A stretch of 64,000 bases of DNA from Marinobacter nanhaiticus D15-8W (GTDB taxonomy: Bacteria; Pseudomonadota; Gammaproteobacteria; Pseudomonadales; Oleiphilaceae), in NCBI RefSeq assembly GCF_036511935.1, contig NZ_AP028878.1:1984001-2048000 (forward strand). The letters run 5' to 3'. Numbering within the stretch: position 1 is the first letter of the stretch; the number at the start of each line of letters is the position of its first letter. The notes beneath the pieces were generated by a model. The model was not told the origin of the DNA, ran no database searches, and saw nothing but the letters and a program-made list of their open reading frames with translations. Below are positions 1 to 9,393 of this stretch, in pieces. The translations under genes and the position numbers were made by a program.

Positions 1-80
1 CTAGGACGTCAGCAGTCGCCATCTTAACAATGCCTCAGAGGCTGATTAAGAGCAGGATCGGTTTGTGCCCGCCCTGTCTG

Positions 81-180
81 GCAGCCCTGCGGGCTGCTCC
101 GCAGCTAAAGCATCGGCCACATTTGGGTATTACTCGAGTATGTAGCAGAAGCTTCAGCTTCTGAGGGCCCGAAAGGGCCC
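81..180 (-). terminator. Three successive hairpins downstream of map
   Basis: Past the map stop codon the minus strand meets three short inverted repeats in a row: GGGCCC arms around a GAAA loop (165-180), AGAAGCT arms around 2 bases (147-162), and GCAGCCC/GGGCTGC arms around 3 bases (81-97). None has a clear T-run, so they may be 3'-end stabilising structures rather than classic intrinsic terminators. No gene is supported between base 1 and 223. Confidence 0.45.
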
Positions 181-223
181 CGGTTGAAAGAGATGAAGAT
201 CTCGCCGTAAAAGCGCCTGCCAT

Positions 224-994
224 TTAGAAAGCTTCTTCGGACCGTTTGGTAAGCACGTCGTAGCCGTCGCTGGTCACGAGGATCGTATGCTCCCATTGGG
301 CGGATAGCTTGTGATCCTTGGTGACCACGGTCCATCCGTCCGGCAGCAGCTTACACTGATACTTGCCCTGGTTGATCATCGGTTCGATGGTAAAGGTCAT
401 GCCTTCCTGGAGCTCCAGTCCGGTTCCCGGTTTGCCGTAGTGCATAACCTGCGGTTCTTCATGGAAAACCCGGCCAATACCATGCCCGCAGTAATCGCGT
501 ACGACGGAGAAGCGGTTCTTTTCAGCATGCTTCTGGATAACGTGGCCGATGTCGCCCAGGCGAGCGCCGGGCTTGACCAGTTCCATGCCTTTATAGAGGC
601 ATTCCTGGGTGATTTTTACCAGCCGGTCAGCGGCAATCTTGGGTTCGCCAACGAAGTACATCTTGCTGGTGTCCCCGTGATACTCATCCTTGATGACCGT
701 CACATCGATGTTGACGATGTCGCCGCTCTTCAACACCTTCTTCTCGCTGGGAATGCCGTGGCAGACGACGTGGTTGACCGATGTGCAAATGGATTTGGGA
801 AAGCCCTTATAGTTGAGAGGTGCCGGAATAGCCTTCTGGACGTTAACGATGTGGTCATGACAAATGCGGTCCAGTTCTTCAGTGGTCACGCCCGGCTTGA
901 CGTGTTCGCCGATCATTTCAAGAACTTCCGCCGCGAGCCGACCGGCAACGCGCATCTTCTCGATTTCCTCGGGGGTCTTGATGGATACCTGCAT
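224..994 (-). CDS. map: Methionine aminopeptidase, type I
   Basis: Cytosolic metalloprotease that removes the initiator methionine from nascent proteins. The 256-residue length is normal for the bacterial type I enzyme. The metal ligands are visible in order: Asp in VNIDVTV, Asp in HGDTSKMYF, His in CGHGIGRVFHEEP, Glu in FTIEPMIN and Glu in QWEHTILV, with the substrate His in NHVVCHGIPS. A GGAAAG-type ribosome site precedes the ATG. The gene is divergent from rpsB, the usual gammaproteobacterial arrangement; glnD, which often follows map, is not in the window. Confidence 0.97.
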   Translation of the reverse strand: MQVSIKTPEEIEKMRVAGRLAAEVLEMIGEHVKPGVTTEELDRICHDHIVNVQKAIPAPLNYKGFPKSICTSVNHVVCHGIPSEKKVLKSGDIVNIDVTVIKDEYHGDTSKMYFVGEPKIAADRLVKITQECLYKGMELVKPGARLGDIGHVIQKHAEKNRFSVVRDYCGHGIGRVFHEEPQVMHYGKPGTGLELQEGMTFTIEPMINQGKYQCKLLPDGWTVVTKDHKLSAQWEHTILVTSDGYDVLTKRSEEAF

Positions 995-1173
995 TGGAGG
1001 GGCTTTCCTTCGTTCGTATCAGACGCCCATTTTAGGGAGGTGGCCAGCAGGGTACAAGGAAGGCGGTTTCCAATCGTCTTCATTTCGAGCAACTAAGGGT
1101 CATGATAGCGGCGCTTAACCTCTTGTTTTGCGGAAACTACGTAACAAACTGGTGGCGTTAAATGGGCCGAATA

Positions 1174-1371
1174 TGGTATAAACGCGCCCGCTGAAGCTGT
1201 TGTGCTCTTCATAAGAGTGGCCGCATAGACGCAGTCTCGAGTGGCCAGGCCTCGGCAAAAAACACACATGTGTCGACACGTTGACCCAGGGTGCCGCAGC
1301 GGAACGTTCCGCGCGGTTGGGCAATTGGACACATGGAGGACTAACCCAAAGCTTATATATAGGTAGATATC
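1174..1371 (+). promoter_or_regulatory. rpsB promoter and leader
   Basis: The 377-base gap between map and rpsB holds no gene. An extended -10 element, TGG followed by TATAAA (1174-1182), would start a leader of about 180 bases. The leader contains two perfect palindromes, ACACATGTGT (1264-1273) and GCGGAACGTTCCGC (1299-1312), before an AGGAGG-like ribosome site. In E. coli S2 represses its own operon through the rpsB leader; the palindromes are candidates for the equivalent structure here, which is inference. Confidence 0.45.
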
Positions 1372-2112
1372 ATGGCTCAGGTAAGCATGCGTGACCTGCT
1401 GAAGGCAGGCGCCCACTTCGGTCACCAGACTCGTTACTGGAACCCGAAAATGTCGAAGTTCATCTTCGGCGCCCGTAACAAGATTCATATCATTAACCTG
1501 GAACAGACCGTTCCGGCCATGGACGACGCCCTGAAGTTCGTCCGTCAACTGGCTGAGAGCAAGAACAAGGTCCTGTTCGTAGGTACCAAGCGTGCTGCGG
1601 CAAAGATCATCAAGGAAGAGGCTCAGCGCGCCAACCAGCCTTACGTCAACCATCGCTGGTTGGGCGGGATGCTGACCAACTACAAGACCATCCGTCAGTC
1701 CATCCGTCGCTATCGTGACCTGGAAACCCAGAGCCAGGACGGTACTTTCGACAAGCTGACCAAGAAAGAAGCCCTCGAGCGCACCCGCGAGATGGACAAG
1801 CTTGAGCGCAGCATCGGTGGTATCAAGGATATGGGCGGCCTGCCGGACGCACTGTTCGTGATCGATGTCGACCACGAGCGCATCGCGATCAAGGAAGCCA
1901 ACAAGCTGGGTATCCCTGTTGTTGGTGTTGTCGATACCAACAGTGACCCGGACGGCGTTGATTACGTGATCCCGGGTAACGATGACGCCATTCGCGCCAT
2001 CCAGATTTACGTCAAGGCTGTAGCTGACACCTGCATTGAAGCGTCCCAGTCTGGCGGCGGTGCAGATGAGTTCGTAGAAGTTAGCGAAGAAGACGCGCCT
2101 GCGGCTGAATAA
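1372..2112 (+). CDS. rpsB: 30S ribosomal protein S2 (uS2)
   Basis: Small-subunit ribosomal protein that joins late in 30S assembly. It opens with the conserved [20 protein letters not shown] block and contains the [11 protein letters not shown] and [11 protein letters not shown] signatures of S2. Length is 246 residues including an acidic C-terminal tail, normal for gammaproteobacteria. It is the first gene of the rpsB-tsf unit; a terminator-like hairpin follows before tsf. Confidence 0.98.
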   Translation: MAQVSMRDLLKAGAHFGHQTRYWNPKMSKFIFGARNKIHIINLEQTVPAMDDALKFVRQLAESKNKVLFVGTKRAAAKIIKEEAQRANQPYVNHRWLGGMLTNYKTIRQSIRRYRDLETQSQDGTFDKLTKKEALERTREMDKLERSIGGIKDMGGLPDALFVIDVDHERIAIKEANKLGIPVVGVVDTNSDPDGVDYVIPGNDDAIRAIQIYVKAVADTCIEASQSGGGADEFVEVSEEDAPAAE

Positions 2113-2148
2113 GCCCGGCAGCTGGCTGATCAGGATTCAGCAGTAAAG

Positions 2149-2174
2149 AAGGGGGAGCTGAATCCCCCTTTTTT
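2149..2174 (+). terminator. Intrinsic terminator or attenuator between rpsB and tsf
   Basis: GGGGGA and TCCCCC arms (2151-2156 and 2163-2168) around a six-base loop, followed by six T residues. Its place between rpsB and tsf suggests partial termination that sets the S2 to EF-Ts ratio. Confidence 0.8.
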
Positions 2175-2356
2175 ATAACCGCTGGTTGAGGTTTGTAACC
2201 GCTGGTCGAGAACTGACAGCCAAAGGATGTGATTCGGGAGTTTTTCCATGCTCCCCGGGTGGGTGTCACCTTGTTGCGGCATTCACCCTGCAGGATCGAT
2301 TCAAGTGGCGCGCAGGTTGGCGCCATTTTCCAGAGATTGAAACGAGAGGATTGAAC

Positions 2357-3226
2357 ATGGCTGCTATTACCGCTGCAATGGTCAAAGAGCTGCGTGAGCG
2401 TACTGGCCTGGGCATGATGGAGTGCAAGAAGGCGCTCGTTGAGGCCGAAGGTAGCGTGGAAAACGCAATCGAAGAGCTGCGCAAATCTTCTGGTCTGAAG
2501 GCTGCAAAGAAAGCTGGTCGTACCGCTGCTGAGGGTGTGGCTGTGCTGAGCGTTGCCGACGACAACAAGAGCGCGACTCTGCTGGAAGTCAACTCTGAGA
2601 CTGACTTCGTTGCCCGTGACGACAACTTCATGAACTTCGCCAACGATGTTCTGGCTGAAGCTGTGAAGTCCGGCGAGGGTGATGTTGCCAAGCTGATGGA
2701 GGGTGACCTGGAAGGTAAGCGTGAGGCGCTGGTCCAGAAGATTGGCGAAAACATCACCGTTCGCCGTGTGGTTAAGCTGGAAGGCGAGGTTGTTGACGGC
2801 TATGTGCACAGCAACAACAAGATCGCTTCCATTGTCGCGATTAGCGGTGGCAATGCGGAAATCGCCCGCGATATCGCCATGCACGTAGCGGCTGTAAATC
2901 CGCGCGTCGGCAAGCCGGAAGAAATGCCGCAGGATGAAGTCGAGAAAGAGAAAGACATCATTCGCGCCCAGCCTGACATGGAAGGCAAGCCGGCCGAAAT
3001 CGTCGAGAAGATGATGTCTGGCCGTATCCAGAAGTTCCTGAAGGAAAACAGCCTGGTCGAGCAGCCGTTCGTCAAGAACCCGGACCAGACTGTTGGCGCA
3101 CTGCTGAAGTCAGCCGGTGCTGACCTGATTGGCTTTGTCCGTCTCGAAGTCGGTGAAGGCATCGAGAAGGAAGAGGTTGATTTCGCGGCCGAAGTTGCTG
3201 CCGCCGCAGGTACCGGCAAGGCCTGA
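2357..3226 (+). CDS. tsf: Elongation factor Ts
   Basis: Guanine-nucleotide exchange factor that recharges EF-Tu. The start is set at the ATG preceded by GAGAGGA; an upstream in-frame extension to 2186 has no family similarity. The protein is 289 residues. The N-terminal UBA-like domain carries [15 protein letters not shown], and the core carries [13 protein letters not shown], both diagnostic of EF-Ts and of the face that contacts EF-Tu. Confidence 0.97.
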   Translation: MAAITAAMVKELRERTGLGMMECKKALVEAEGSVENAIEELRKSSGLKAAKKAGRTAAEGVAVLSVADDNKSATLLEVNSETDFVARDDNFMNFANDVLAEAVKSGEGDVAKLMEGDLEGKREALVQKIGENITVRRVVKLEGEVVDGYVHSNNKIASIVAISGGNAEIARDIAMHVAAVNPRVGKPEEMPQDEVEKEKDIIRAQPDMEGKPAEIVEKMMSGRIQKFLKENSLVEQPFVKNPDQTVGALLKSAGADLIGFVRLEVGEGIEKEEVDFAAEVAAAAGTGKA

Positions 3227-3462
3227 TAAGGGTCTCATCAATACCGTGCTGCGCGCTGTTTCAGGGTTGCTGAAAGCTATTCCCGGAAGCGGTCGTAGCA
3301 CGGGTTGTATGCGAGATAGTCTGGTTACCCCAAGGCGATCGGGTTATCCCACATGCAACCCTGGTCCTGGTGTCCACTCTGGATAAGGGACGTCTTCATA
3401 CAGGGTCATTTGCACCCGCTTTATCATCGTCCGCCTGGACGCCAGTTAGGGGATCCCTCGCC

Positions 3463-4191
3463 ATGGCAAAACACTCGCAGTCCCAGCCCAAGTACAAGCG
3501 TGTACTCCTGAAACTTAGTGGTGAAGCCCTCATGGGGGAGCAGGAGTTCGGGATTGATCCGAAGGTGCTCGACCGCATGGCGTTGGAAATCGGTGCGCTG
3601 ATTGGTATCGGTGTCCAGGTGGGGCTGGTTATTGGTGGGGGTAACCTGTTCCGGGGCGCAGCCTTGAATGCTGCTGGCATGGACCGCGTCACCGGCGACC
3701 ATATGGGGATGCTGGCGACCATGATGAATGGCCTGGCCATGCGGGATGCGCTGGAGCGCTCCAATATCCGCACCCGTGTCATGTCTGCCATCCCCATGAG
3801 TGGCATCGTCGAACATTATGATCGCCGCCGCGCCCTCCGTGACCTCAAGGACGGCGATGTCGTAATATTCTGCGCCGGCACCGGCAACCCGTTTTTCACT
3901 ACCGACTCGGCAGCCTGTCTCCGTGGCATCGAGATCGATGCTGATGTGGTGCTGAAGGCAACAAAGGTCGACGGTGTTTATTCAGCGGATCCGGTCAAGG
4001 ATCCATCAGCGGTTAAATACGAAACCCTGACCTATGATGAAGTCCTGGACAAGAAACTGGGCGTTATGGACCTGACGGCCATCTGTCTATGCCGGGATCA
4101 GGGTATGCCGGTGCGCGTCTTTAATATGAACAAGTCCGGCGCGCTGACCCGTATCGTCGTTGGCGAAGCTGAAGGTACACTGATCGAATAA
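3463..4191 (+). CDS. pyrH: Uridylate (UMP) kinase
   Basis: Phosphorylates UMP to UDP in pyrimidine synthesis; bacterial PyrH belongs to the amino-acid-kinase fold and is allosterically controlled by GTP and UTP. The start is the ATG giving [23 protein letters not shown]; an upstream extension to 3370 is not conserved. Landmarks are the KLSGEAL phosphate loop, IGGGNLFRG and [16 protein letters not shown]. Length is 242 residues, as expected. The 236-base spacer after tsf shows no gene. Confidence 0.97.
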   Translation: MAKHSQSQPKYKRVLLKLSGEALMGEQEFGIDPKVLDRMALEIGALIGIGVQVGLVIGGGNLFRGAALNAAGMDRVTGDHMGMLATMMNGLAMRDALERSNIRTRVMSAIPMSGIVEHYDRRRALRDLKDGDVVIFCAGTGNPFFTTDSAACLRGIEIDADVVLKATKVDGVYSADPVKDPSAVKYETLTYDEVLDKKLGVMDLTAICLCRDQGMPVRVFNMNKSGALTRIVVGEAEGTLIE

Positions 4192-4351
4192 GGTCGTGGG
4201 TTAACGGTCGCCGCGTGCCGTTCATCCTGCTGATGCTGTTTACAGGCTGAACGTCCAACGACCAAGCCGGATCACAAGGCACGCAGATGATGCGCGTGAC
4301 AGATCCCCAGCCAGAATTTTCCGGGCAACGGACTGAATTGAGGAATTTAAA

Positions 4352-4909
4352 GTGATTAACGAAATTAAGTCAGATGCTGAAAAGCGCATGAAGAAAAGTC
4401 TCGATTCGCTGCATTCAGCTTTCAACAAGATCCGCACCGGTCGTGCGCATCCGGCGATCCTGGATAGCGTTACGGTCAACTACTATGGGCAGGAAACACC
4501 GCTCAAGCAGGTGGCGTCGGTCAACGTCGAGGATTCTCGGACCCTGGCTGTCTCCCCGTGGGAAAAGAACCTGATCCCGACGATCGAGAAAGCCATCATG
4601 ATGTCGGATCTTGGCCTCAATCCTTCCAGTACTGGTGACGTGATCCGCGTACCGATGCCGATGCTCACCGAAGAAAGCCGCCGCGAGCTGGTCAAGCAAG
4701 CCAAGGCGGATGCAGAGCACGGTCGGGTGTCCATCCGCAATGCGCGCCGTGACGCCAATAACGACCTCAAGGATCTCCTCAAGGAAAAGGAAATTACCGA
4801 GGACGAGGAGCGCAAAGGTCAGGATGAGATCCAGAAGCTGACGGACCAATATATTGCAGAAGTCGAGAAAATGCTCAAATCGAAGGAAGATGACCTCATG
4901 GAGGTCTGA
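4352..4909 (+). CDS. frr: Ribosome recycling factor
   Basis: Works with EF-G to split post-termination ribosomes. The gene begins at a GTG with TGAGGA seven bases upstream and encodes 185 residues, the standard size. The conserved [13 protein letters not shown] and the C-terminal [11 protein letters not shown]...EKMLKSKE segment belong to the three-helix bundle. It follows pyrH in the usual order. Confidence 0.97.
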   Translation: MINEIKSDAEKRMKKSLDSLHSAFNKIRTGRAHPAILDSVTVNYYGQETPLKQVASVNVEDSRTLAVSPWEKNLIPTIEKAIMMSDLGLNPSSTGDVIRVPMPMLTEESRRELVKQAKADAEHGRVSIRNARRDANNDLKDLLKEKEITEDEERKGQDEIQKLTDQYIAEVEKMLKSKEDDLMEV

Positions 4910-5007
4910 TTCTTCGATAACGGTATTGGCTCAGTGAACTTTTCCGGGGGCTGTCATGGTGAGGGTTTCACCTTACCTGACGCCCCCGTGACGTATCAGG
5001 GGTAGGC

Positions 5008-5787
5008 ATGACGGACAGTCTAACGGCCGAAATTCCGGTAGCAGCGGCCTCCACGCCGCGGCATGTTGCGATCATCATGGACGGCAACAATCGTTGGGCC
5101 AAGCTGCGTCGCCTGGCGGGCGTGGCGGGCCACAAGGCCGGGGTCAACGCGGTGCGGGCAGCGGTGGAAACCTGTGCCAGGCAGGGGGTGGAAGTGCTGA
5201 CCCTGTTCGCTTTCAGCAGTGAAAACTGGCGCCGCCCCAAGGATGAGGTGTCGGCGTTGATGCGGCTGTTCCTGATTGCGCTGGAGCGGGAGGTCAAGAA
5301 ACTCCACCGCAACAACATCCGTTTGCGTATGATCGGTGACCGCTCGGCCTTCAGCGAAAACCTTCGTGAACATATGGCCCGTGCCGAAGCCTTGACTGAA
5401 AACAATACCCGTATGACGCTGGTTATTGCTGCCAACTATGGTGGGCATTGGGATATCACTCAGGCAACACGTTCTCTCGCGGAGGATGTGCGCAAGGGTT
5501 TGCTCCAGCCGGGTGATATCACTGAAGATCATATGCAGCAGCGGATGTGTATCGGCGATCTGCCCATGCCCGATCTGTTAATTAGGACAGCGGGAGAGCA
5601 GCGCATCAGCAACTTCCTGCTGTGGCACTTGGCCTACACTGAGTTCTATTTTTCCGAAGTCTACTGGCCGGATTTCGACGAGCAGGAGATGCTCACGGCG
5701 TTGAAAGCCTATGGTGGCCGTAAACGTCGCTTCGGCCAGACTGACGACCAGCTCGAAAAACTGGCCGCGAACGGCTCAAAAGCTTAA
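5008..5787 (+). CDS. uppS: Undecaprenyl diphosphate synthase
   Basis: cis-Prenyltransferase that builds the C55 lipid carrier for peptidoglycan and O-antigen. HVAIIMDGNNRWA near residue 20 contains the catalytic Asp; AFSSENWRRP and RTAGEQRISNFLLW are the conserved substrate-binding segments (the latter normally reads RTSGEQRISNFLLW). It is 259 residues and lies 24 bases before cdsA, so the two are probably co-transcribed. Confidence 0.97.
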   Translation: MTDSLTAEIPVAAASTPRHVAIIMDGNNRWAKLRRLAGVAGHKAGVNAVRAAVETCARQGVEVLTLFAFSSENWRRPKDEVSALMRLFLIALEREVKKLHRNNIRLRMIGDRSAFSENLREHMARAEALTENNTRMTLVIAANYGGHWDITQATRSLAEDVRKGLLQPGDITEDHMQQRMCIGDLPMPDLLIRTAGEQRISNFLLWHLAYTEFYFSEVYWPDFDEQEMLTALKAYGGRKRRFGQTDDQLEKLAANGSKA

Positions 5788-5811
5788 AAACTAATAAGAG
5801 CGAGCCCCGTT

Positions 5812-6654
5812 TTGCTCAAGACACGTGTCATCACAGCCTTAATTCTCGCGCCCATTGCTATTGGGTGTATTCTTTTCCTGCCGCCGTTAGGCTTTGCCAT
5901 CTTCACCGGCATCATTATTACACTTGGCGCCTGGGAGTGGGCCAATATGGCCGGCCTGACCAGTGGCGCGGGCCGGATCGGCTACGCGGTGCTGACAGCG
6001 GTGGTGCTGTTCCTGTTGTTGCATACGACGGCGTTCGCCGTATTGGTGCTCGCTGTTATCTGGTGGATAGTGGGTCTAATCCTGGTCCGGGCCTATCCCG
6101 AGGGTAGCGCACTCTGGAAGCCGGTTGCCGTCAGGGGGTTGATGGGCGCGCTGGTATTGGTGCCTGCCTGGGTCGGCCTCAATCACCTGCGCTCCAGCCA
6201 CTTCCAGCTTGCCAACATCGATAACAACCTTCTTCTGCTGGTTTACGTCTTCTGCGTCGTCTGGATTGCCGATATCGGTGCGTACTTTGCCGGGCGGGCT
6301 TTCGGTAAAGCCAAACTGGCCCCCCGTGTCAGCCCTGGCAAGTCCTGGGCCGGTGTTTGGGGTGGACTCGCCGCGGTGGCGGCGCTGTCACTTATCGTGA
6401 GTCTGCTTATCGGTTGTGACGGCCGGGAAACAATCCTGCTGCTGATCCTGAGTCTCATCACCGGGGCGGTATCCGTCCTTGGCGATTTGCTCGAGAGCAT
6501 GCTTAAGCGTTTCCGTGGTATCAAGGATAGTAGTCAGTTGCTGCCGGGCCACGGTGGTATTATGGACCGCATAGACAGCCTGACCGCGGCCATTCCTGTT
6601 TTTGCCCTGGGTATGACATTGCTGGGCTGGCTCCACGTCAGTCCAATCGCCTGA
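5812..6654 (+). CDS. cdsA: Phosphatidate cytidylyltransferase
   Basis: Integral membrane enzyme that makes CDP-diacylglycerol from phosphatidate and CTP, the branch point for all phospholipids. The start is a TTG, giving MLKTRVITALILAPIAIG. Several hydrophobic segments are followed by the C-terminal signature LGDLLESMLKRFRG..KDSSQLLPGHGG..DRIDSL, which holds the metal-binding Asp residues. Length is 280 residues. The TTG start is inferred from the lack of an in-frame ATG before the first membrane segment. Confidence 0.95.
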   Translation: MLKTRVITALILAPIAIGCILFLPPLGFAIFTGIIITLGAWEWANMAGLTSGAGRIGYAVLTAVVLFLLLHTTAFAVLVLAVIWWIVGLILVRAYPEGSALWKPVAVRGLMGALVLVPAWVGLNHLRSSHFQLANIDNNLLLLVYVFCVVWIADIGAYFAGRAFGKAKLAPRVSPGKSWAGVWGGLAAVAALSLIVSLLIGCDGRETILLLILSLITGAVSVLGDLLESMLKRFRGIKDSSQLLPGHGGIMDRIDSLTAAIPVFALGMTLLGWLHVSPIA

Positions 6655-6720
6655 TGGTCACGGTTAATCCATATAGGCGAGCAAGGATCGAGGTGAATAG
6701 CAATCGAGGCACGTAGAGTC

Positions 6721-7917
6721 ATGCGTCAGGTCACCATTCTGGGCGCCACCGGTTCCATTGGATTAAGCACGCTTGACGTTATCCAGCGTCATCCTGATCG
6801 CTTTCGTGTTTTTGCGCTGACGGCCTGCCGGCAGGTAGACGCCATGCTGGAGCTTTGTCGCCTCCATCGCCCGAAATACGCGGTGATGGCGGATGAACCA
6901 AGCGCAGCGAGACTGGCGAAGGATCTTCCCGCGGATTGGGGCATCGAGGTGCTAGGCGGGCCCGGGGGGCTGGTGCAGGTCGCTTCGGCGCCTGAGTGCG
7001 ATACGGTCATGGCCGCAATTGTCGGCGCCGCCGGTCTGGAATCAACGCTGGCAGCCGTCCGGGCGGGCAAGCGTGTTCTGCTGGCCAACAAGGAAGCGTT
7101 GGTGATGTCCGGCAAGCTGTTCATGGACGCTGTCGTGGACAGTGGCGCAGAGCTCCTGCCAATCGACAGCGAGCACAATGCAATCTTCCAATGCCTGCCT
7201 CCGCACCAGGTCCGCAATTTCTCCGGTGCAGGGGTACGACGCGTTTTGCTGACAGCGTCCGGCGGGCCTTTCCGGCGGACAGCGGCTGATGCCTTGGCCG
7301 ATGTGTCTCCCGAACAGGCCTGCGCCCATCCGAACTGGAGTATGGGGCAGAAAATATCGGTGGATTCCGCTACCTTGATGAATAAGGGGTTGGAGTTGAT
7401 CGAAGCCTGCTGGCTCTTCAATACCCAGCCCAAGCAGATCGAGGTTCACGTCCATCCCGAGAGTATTATTCACTCGATGGTGGAATATGTGGATGGTTCG
7501 GTCCTGGCCCAGTTGGGCAGTCCGGATATGCGAACCCCTATCGCCAACGGCCTGGCTTGGCCCGAGCGAATTGATTCCGGTGTGGCGCCGCTTGATCTGT
7601 TTGCCCTAGGCCGCTTTAATTTCGAGCGGCCGGATCTTCAGCGTTTCCCCTGTTTGAGGCTGGCCGCAGAAGCGTTTGACCAGGGCGGAACCAGTCCTGC
7701 GGTGCTTAATGCCGCCAACGAGGAAGCGGTAGCCGCTTTCCTGCGCCGTGAACTGCGGTTCACGGATATTCCCGTTATTATTGAATCAGTCATGGACGCG
7801 CTACCTGCAGTCGGCGCAGACAGTTTCGATATTATTTTCGAGAAGGACGGGGAATCCCGTGCACTGGCGCTGGAACAGATTCGTCGCCACGCGGTCTCAG
7901 TTTCCGGTCTGGGTTAG
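6721..7917 (+). CDS. dxr: 1-deoxy-D-xylulose 5-phosphate reductoisomerase
   Basis: First committed enzyme of the MEP isoprenoid pathway; NADPH- and metal-dependent. The Rossmann motif [16 protein letters not shown] is at the N-terminus; [23 protein letters not shown] and [17 protein letters not shown] follow in order and hold the catalytic Glu and Asp ligands. Length is 398 residues. It supplies precursors for the UppS product encoded just upstream. Confidence 0.97.
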   Translation: MRQVTILGATGSIGLSTLDVIQRHPDRFRVFALTACRQVDAMLELCRLHRPKYAVMADEPSAARLAKDLPADWGIEVLGGPGGLVQVASAPECDTVMAAIVGAAGLESTLAAVRAGKRVLLANKEALVMSGKLFMDAVVDSGAELLPIDSEHNAIFQCLPPHQVRNFSGAGVRRVLLTASGGPFRRTAADALADVSPEQACAHPNWSMGQKISVDSATLMNKGLELIEACWLFNTQPKQIEVHVHPESIIHSMVEYVDGSVLAQLGSPDMRTPIANGLAWPERIDSGVAPLDLFALGRFNFERPDLQRFPCLRLAAEAFDQGGTSPAVLNAANEEAVAAFLRRELRFTDIPVIIESVMDALPAVGADSFDIIFEKDGESRALALEQIRRHAVSVSGLG

Positions 7918-7999
7918 GTTCTAATGGTCGGCGCTTGGTCGTCCGTGGCTCGCGGTGAGTCGCCCGGAATGGATTAACCTGTTCTGCTTCTGGAGCATC

Positions 8000-9349
8000 A
8001 TGCAGTTCATAGAAACGGTTCTCTCCCTCATCGTCACCCTCGGTATCCTGGTGACTATCCATGAGTACGGCCACTTCTGGGTTGCCCGGCGTTGCGGTGT
8101 GCGGGTACTGAGGTTTTCAGTGGGTTTCGGTAAGCCCATGTTCTCCTGGTATGACAAGCGGGGCACCGAGTTCGCCGTTGCAGCCATACCTTTGGGTGGC
8201 TACGTCAAGATGCTCGACGAGCGCGAAGGCCCGGTGCCTGAAGACCAGCTCCACGAGGCATTCACACAGAAAACACCTGGCAAGCGTATTGCCATCGCGG
8301 CGGCTGGGCCTGCGGCGAATTTCCTGTTTGCGATCTTCGCCTACTGGCTATTGAGCGTGGTTGGTTTCACGACAGTCGCTCCGGTGGTGGGCGATGTGAA
8401 GCCCGATAGTGTCGCTGAGCGTGTGGGACTCGAATCCGGCATGGAGATCCTGAGCATCGATGGCGAGCGGGTGACGGACTGGCGCGACGTGGGTGCACTC
8501 CTGCTCGAACGGGCCGGGGAGTATGGGCAGATAGAGATGACCGTAAGAGACAATGGCTCCGTCGGTACACGCTCCGCCGCACTTGAAGGCTGGCGGTTGG
8601 ACCAGGATGAACCCAACCCCATCGACCTGTTCGGCATTACGCCGTATCGGCCTGCGGTGCCCGCCGTATTGGGCGATATCATGCCGAACGGACGCGCCGA
8701 AGCCGCTGGCCTTCAGTCCGGTGACGACATTCAGGCGGTGGATGGCGAACCCGTTGCCGACTGGTTCGCGTTGGTGGACAGGATCCGTAATGCGCCCGGC
8801 GAGCCCATCGAAGTCACATTGGTGCGGGACGGACAGCAGATGACTGTGACAGTCACTCCCGAGCGTGTAGAGACGGAGCAGGGCGAAGTCATCGGTCGCG
8901 TTGGTGCCGGCGTCGCCCCCATCCAGTGGCCGGACGATATGCTGCGCGACAACCGGTATGGTCCTCTCGCCGCGCTCCCCCAGGCGATTGGCGAAACCTG
9001 GGACGATACCCGCTTGACCCTGGTCGCGATCAAGAAGATGGTGACCGGCCTGCTTTCTTTGAATAATCTCAGTGGCCCGATTACCATTGCTCGCGTTGCC
9101 GAGGCCAGCGTGAGTTCCGGATTCGAGGATTTTATCCAGTTCCTGGCTTACCTGAGTGTCAGTCTTGGGGTGCTTAACCTTCTGCCCGTGCCCGTGCTGG
9201 ACGGCGGCCATATCCTTTTCTACAGCGTTGAAGCGATCCGTCGCAGGCCGCTTTCCGAGCAGGTCCAGGCTGTGGGAGTAAGAATCGGAATGGCAATGAT
9301 CCTGACATTGATGGTCTTTGCCCTTTACAACGACCTGATGCGGTTGTGA
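8000..9349 (+). CDS. rseP: RIP zinc metalloprotease RseP
   Basis: Inner-membrane site-2 protease that cleaves the anti-sigma factor RseA after DegS and so releases sigma E. The start is the ATG with TGGAGC just upstream, giving MQFIETVLSLIVTLG and 449 residues, matching the E. coli length; a GTG at 7955 is an unlikely alternative. HEYGH near residue 21 is the zinc site in the first membrane segment, two PDZ domains fill the periplasmic part, and LLPVPVLDGGHI near the C-terminus supplies the third ligand. Confidence 0.97.
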   Translation: MQFIETVLSLIVTLGILVTIHEYGHFWVARRCGVRVLRFSVGFGKPMFSWYDKRGTEFAVAAIPLGGYVKMLDEREGPVPEDQLHEAFTQKTPGKRIAIAAAGPAANFLFAIFAYWLLSVVGFTTVAPVVGDVKPDSVAERVGLESGMEILSIDGERVTDWRDVGALLLERAGEYGQIEMTVRDNGSVGTRSAALEGWRLDQDEPNPIDLFGITPYRPAVPAVLGDIMPNGRAEAAGLQSGDDIQAVDGEPVADWFALVDRIRNAPGEPIEVTLVRDGQQMTVTVTPERVETEQGEVIGRVGAGVAPIQWPDDMLRDNRYGPLAALPQAIGETWDDTRLTLVAIKKMVTGLLSLNNLSGPITIARVAEASVSSGFEDFIQFLAYLSVSLGVLNLLPVPVLDGGHILFYSVEAIRRRPLSEQVQAVGVRIGMAMILTLMVFALYNDLMRL

Positions 9350-9393
9350 GAATTGCGACCTTCCGTACGCGCATAAACAGGCGATTTATCTGA

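Noticed and set aside
311..1096. 261-codon frame opposite map
   Set aside because: Third-position-driven shadow of map; the map protein has all catalytic residues.
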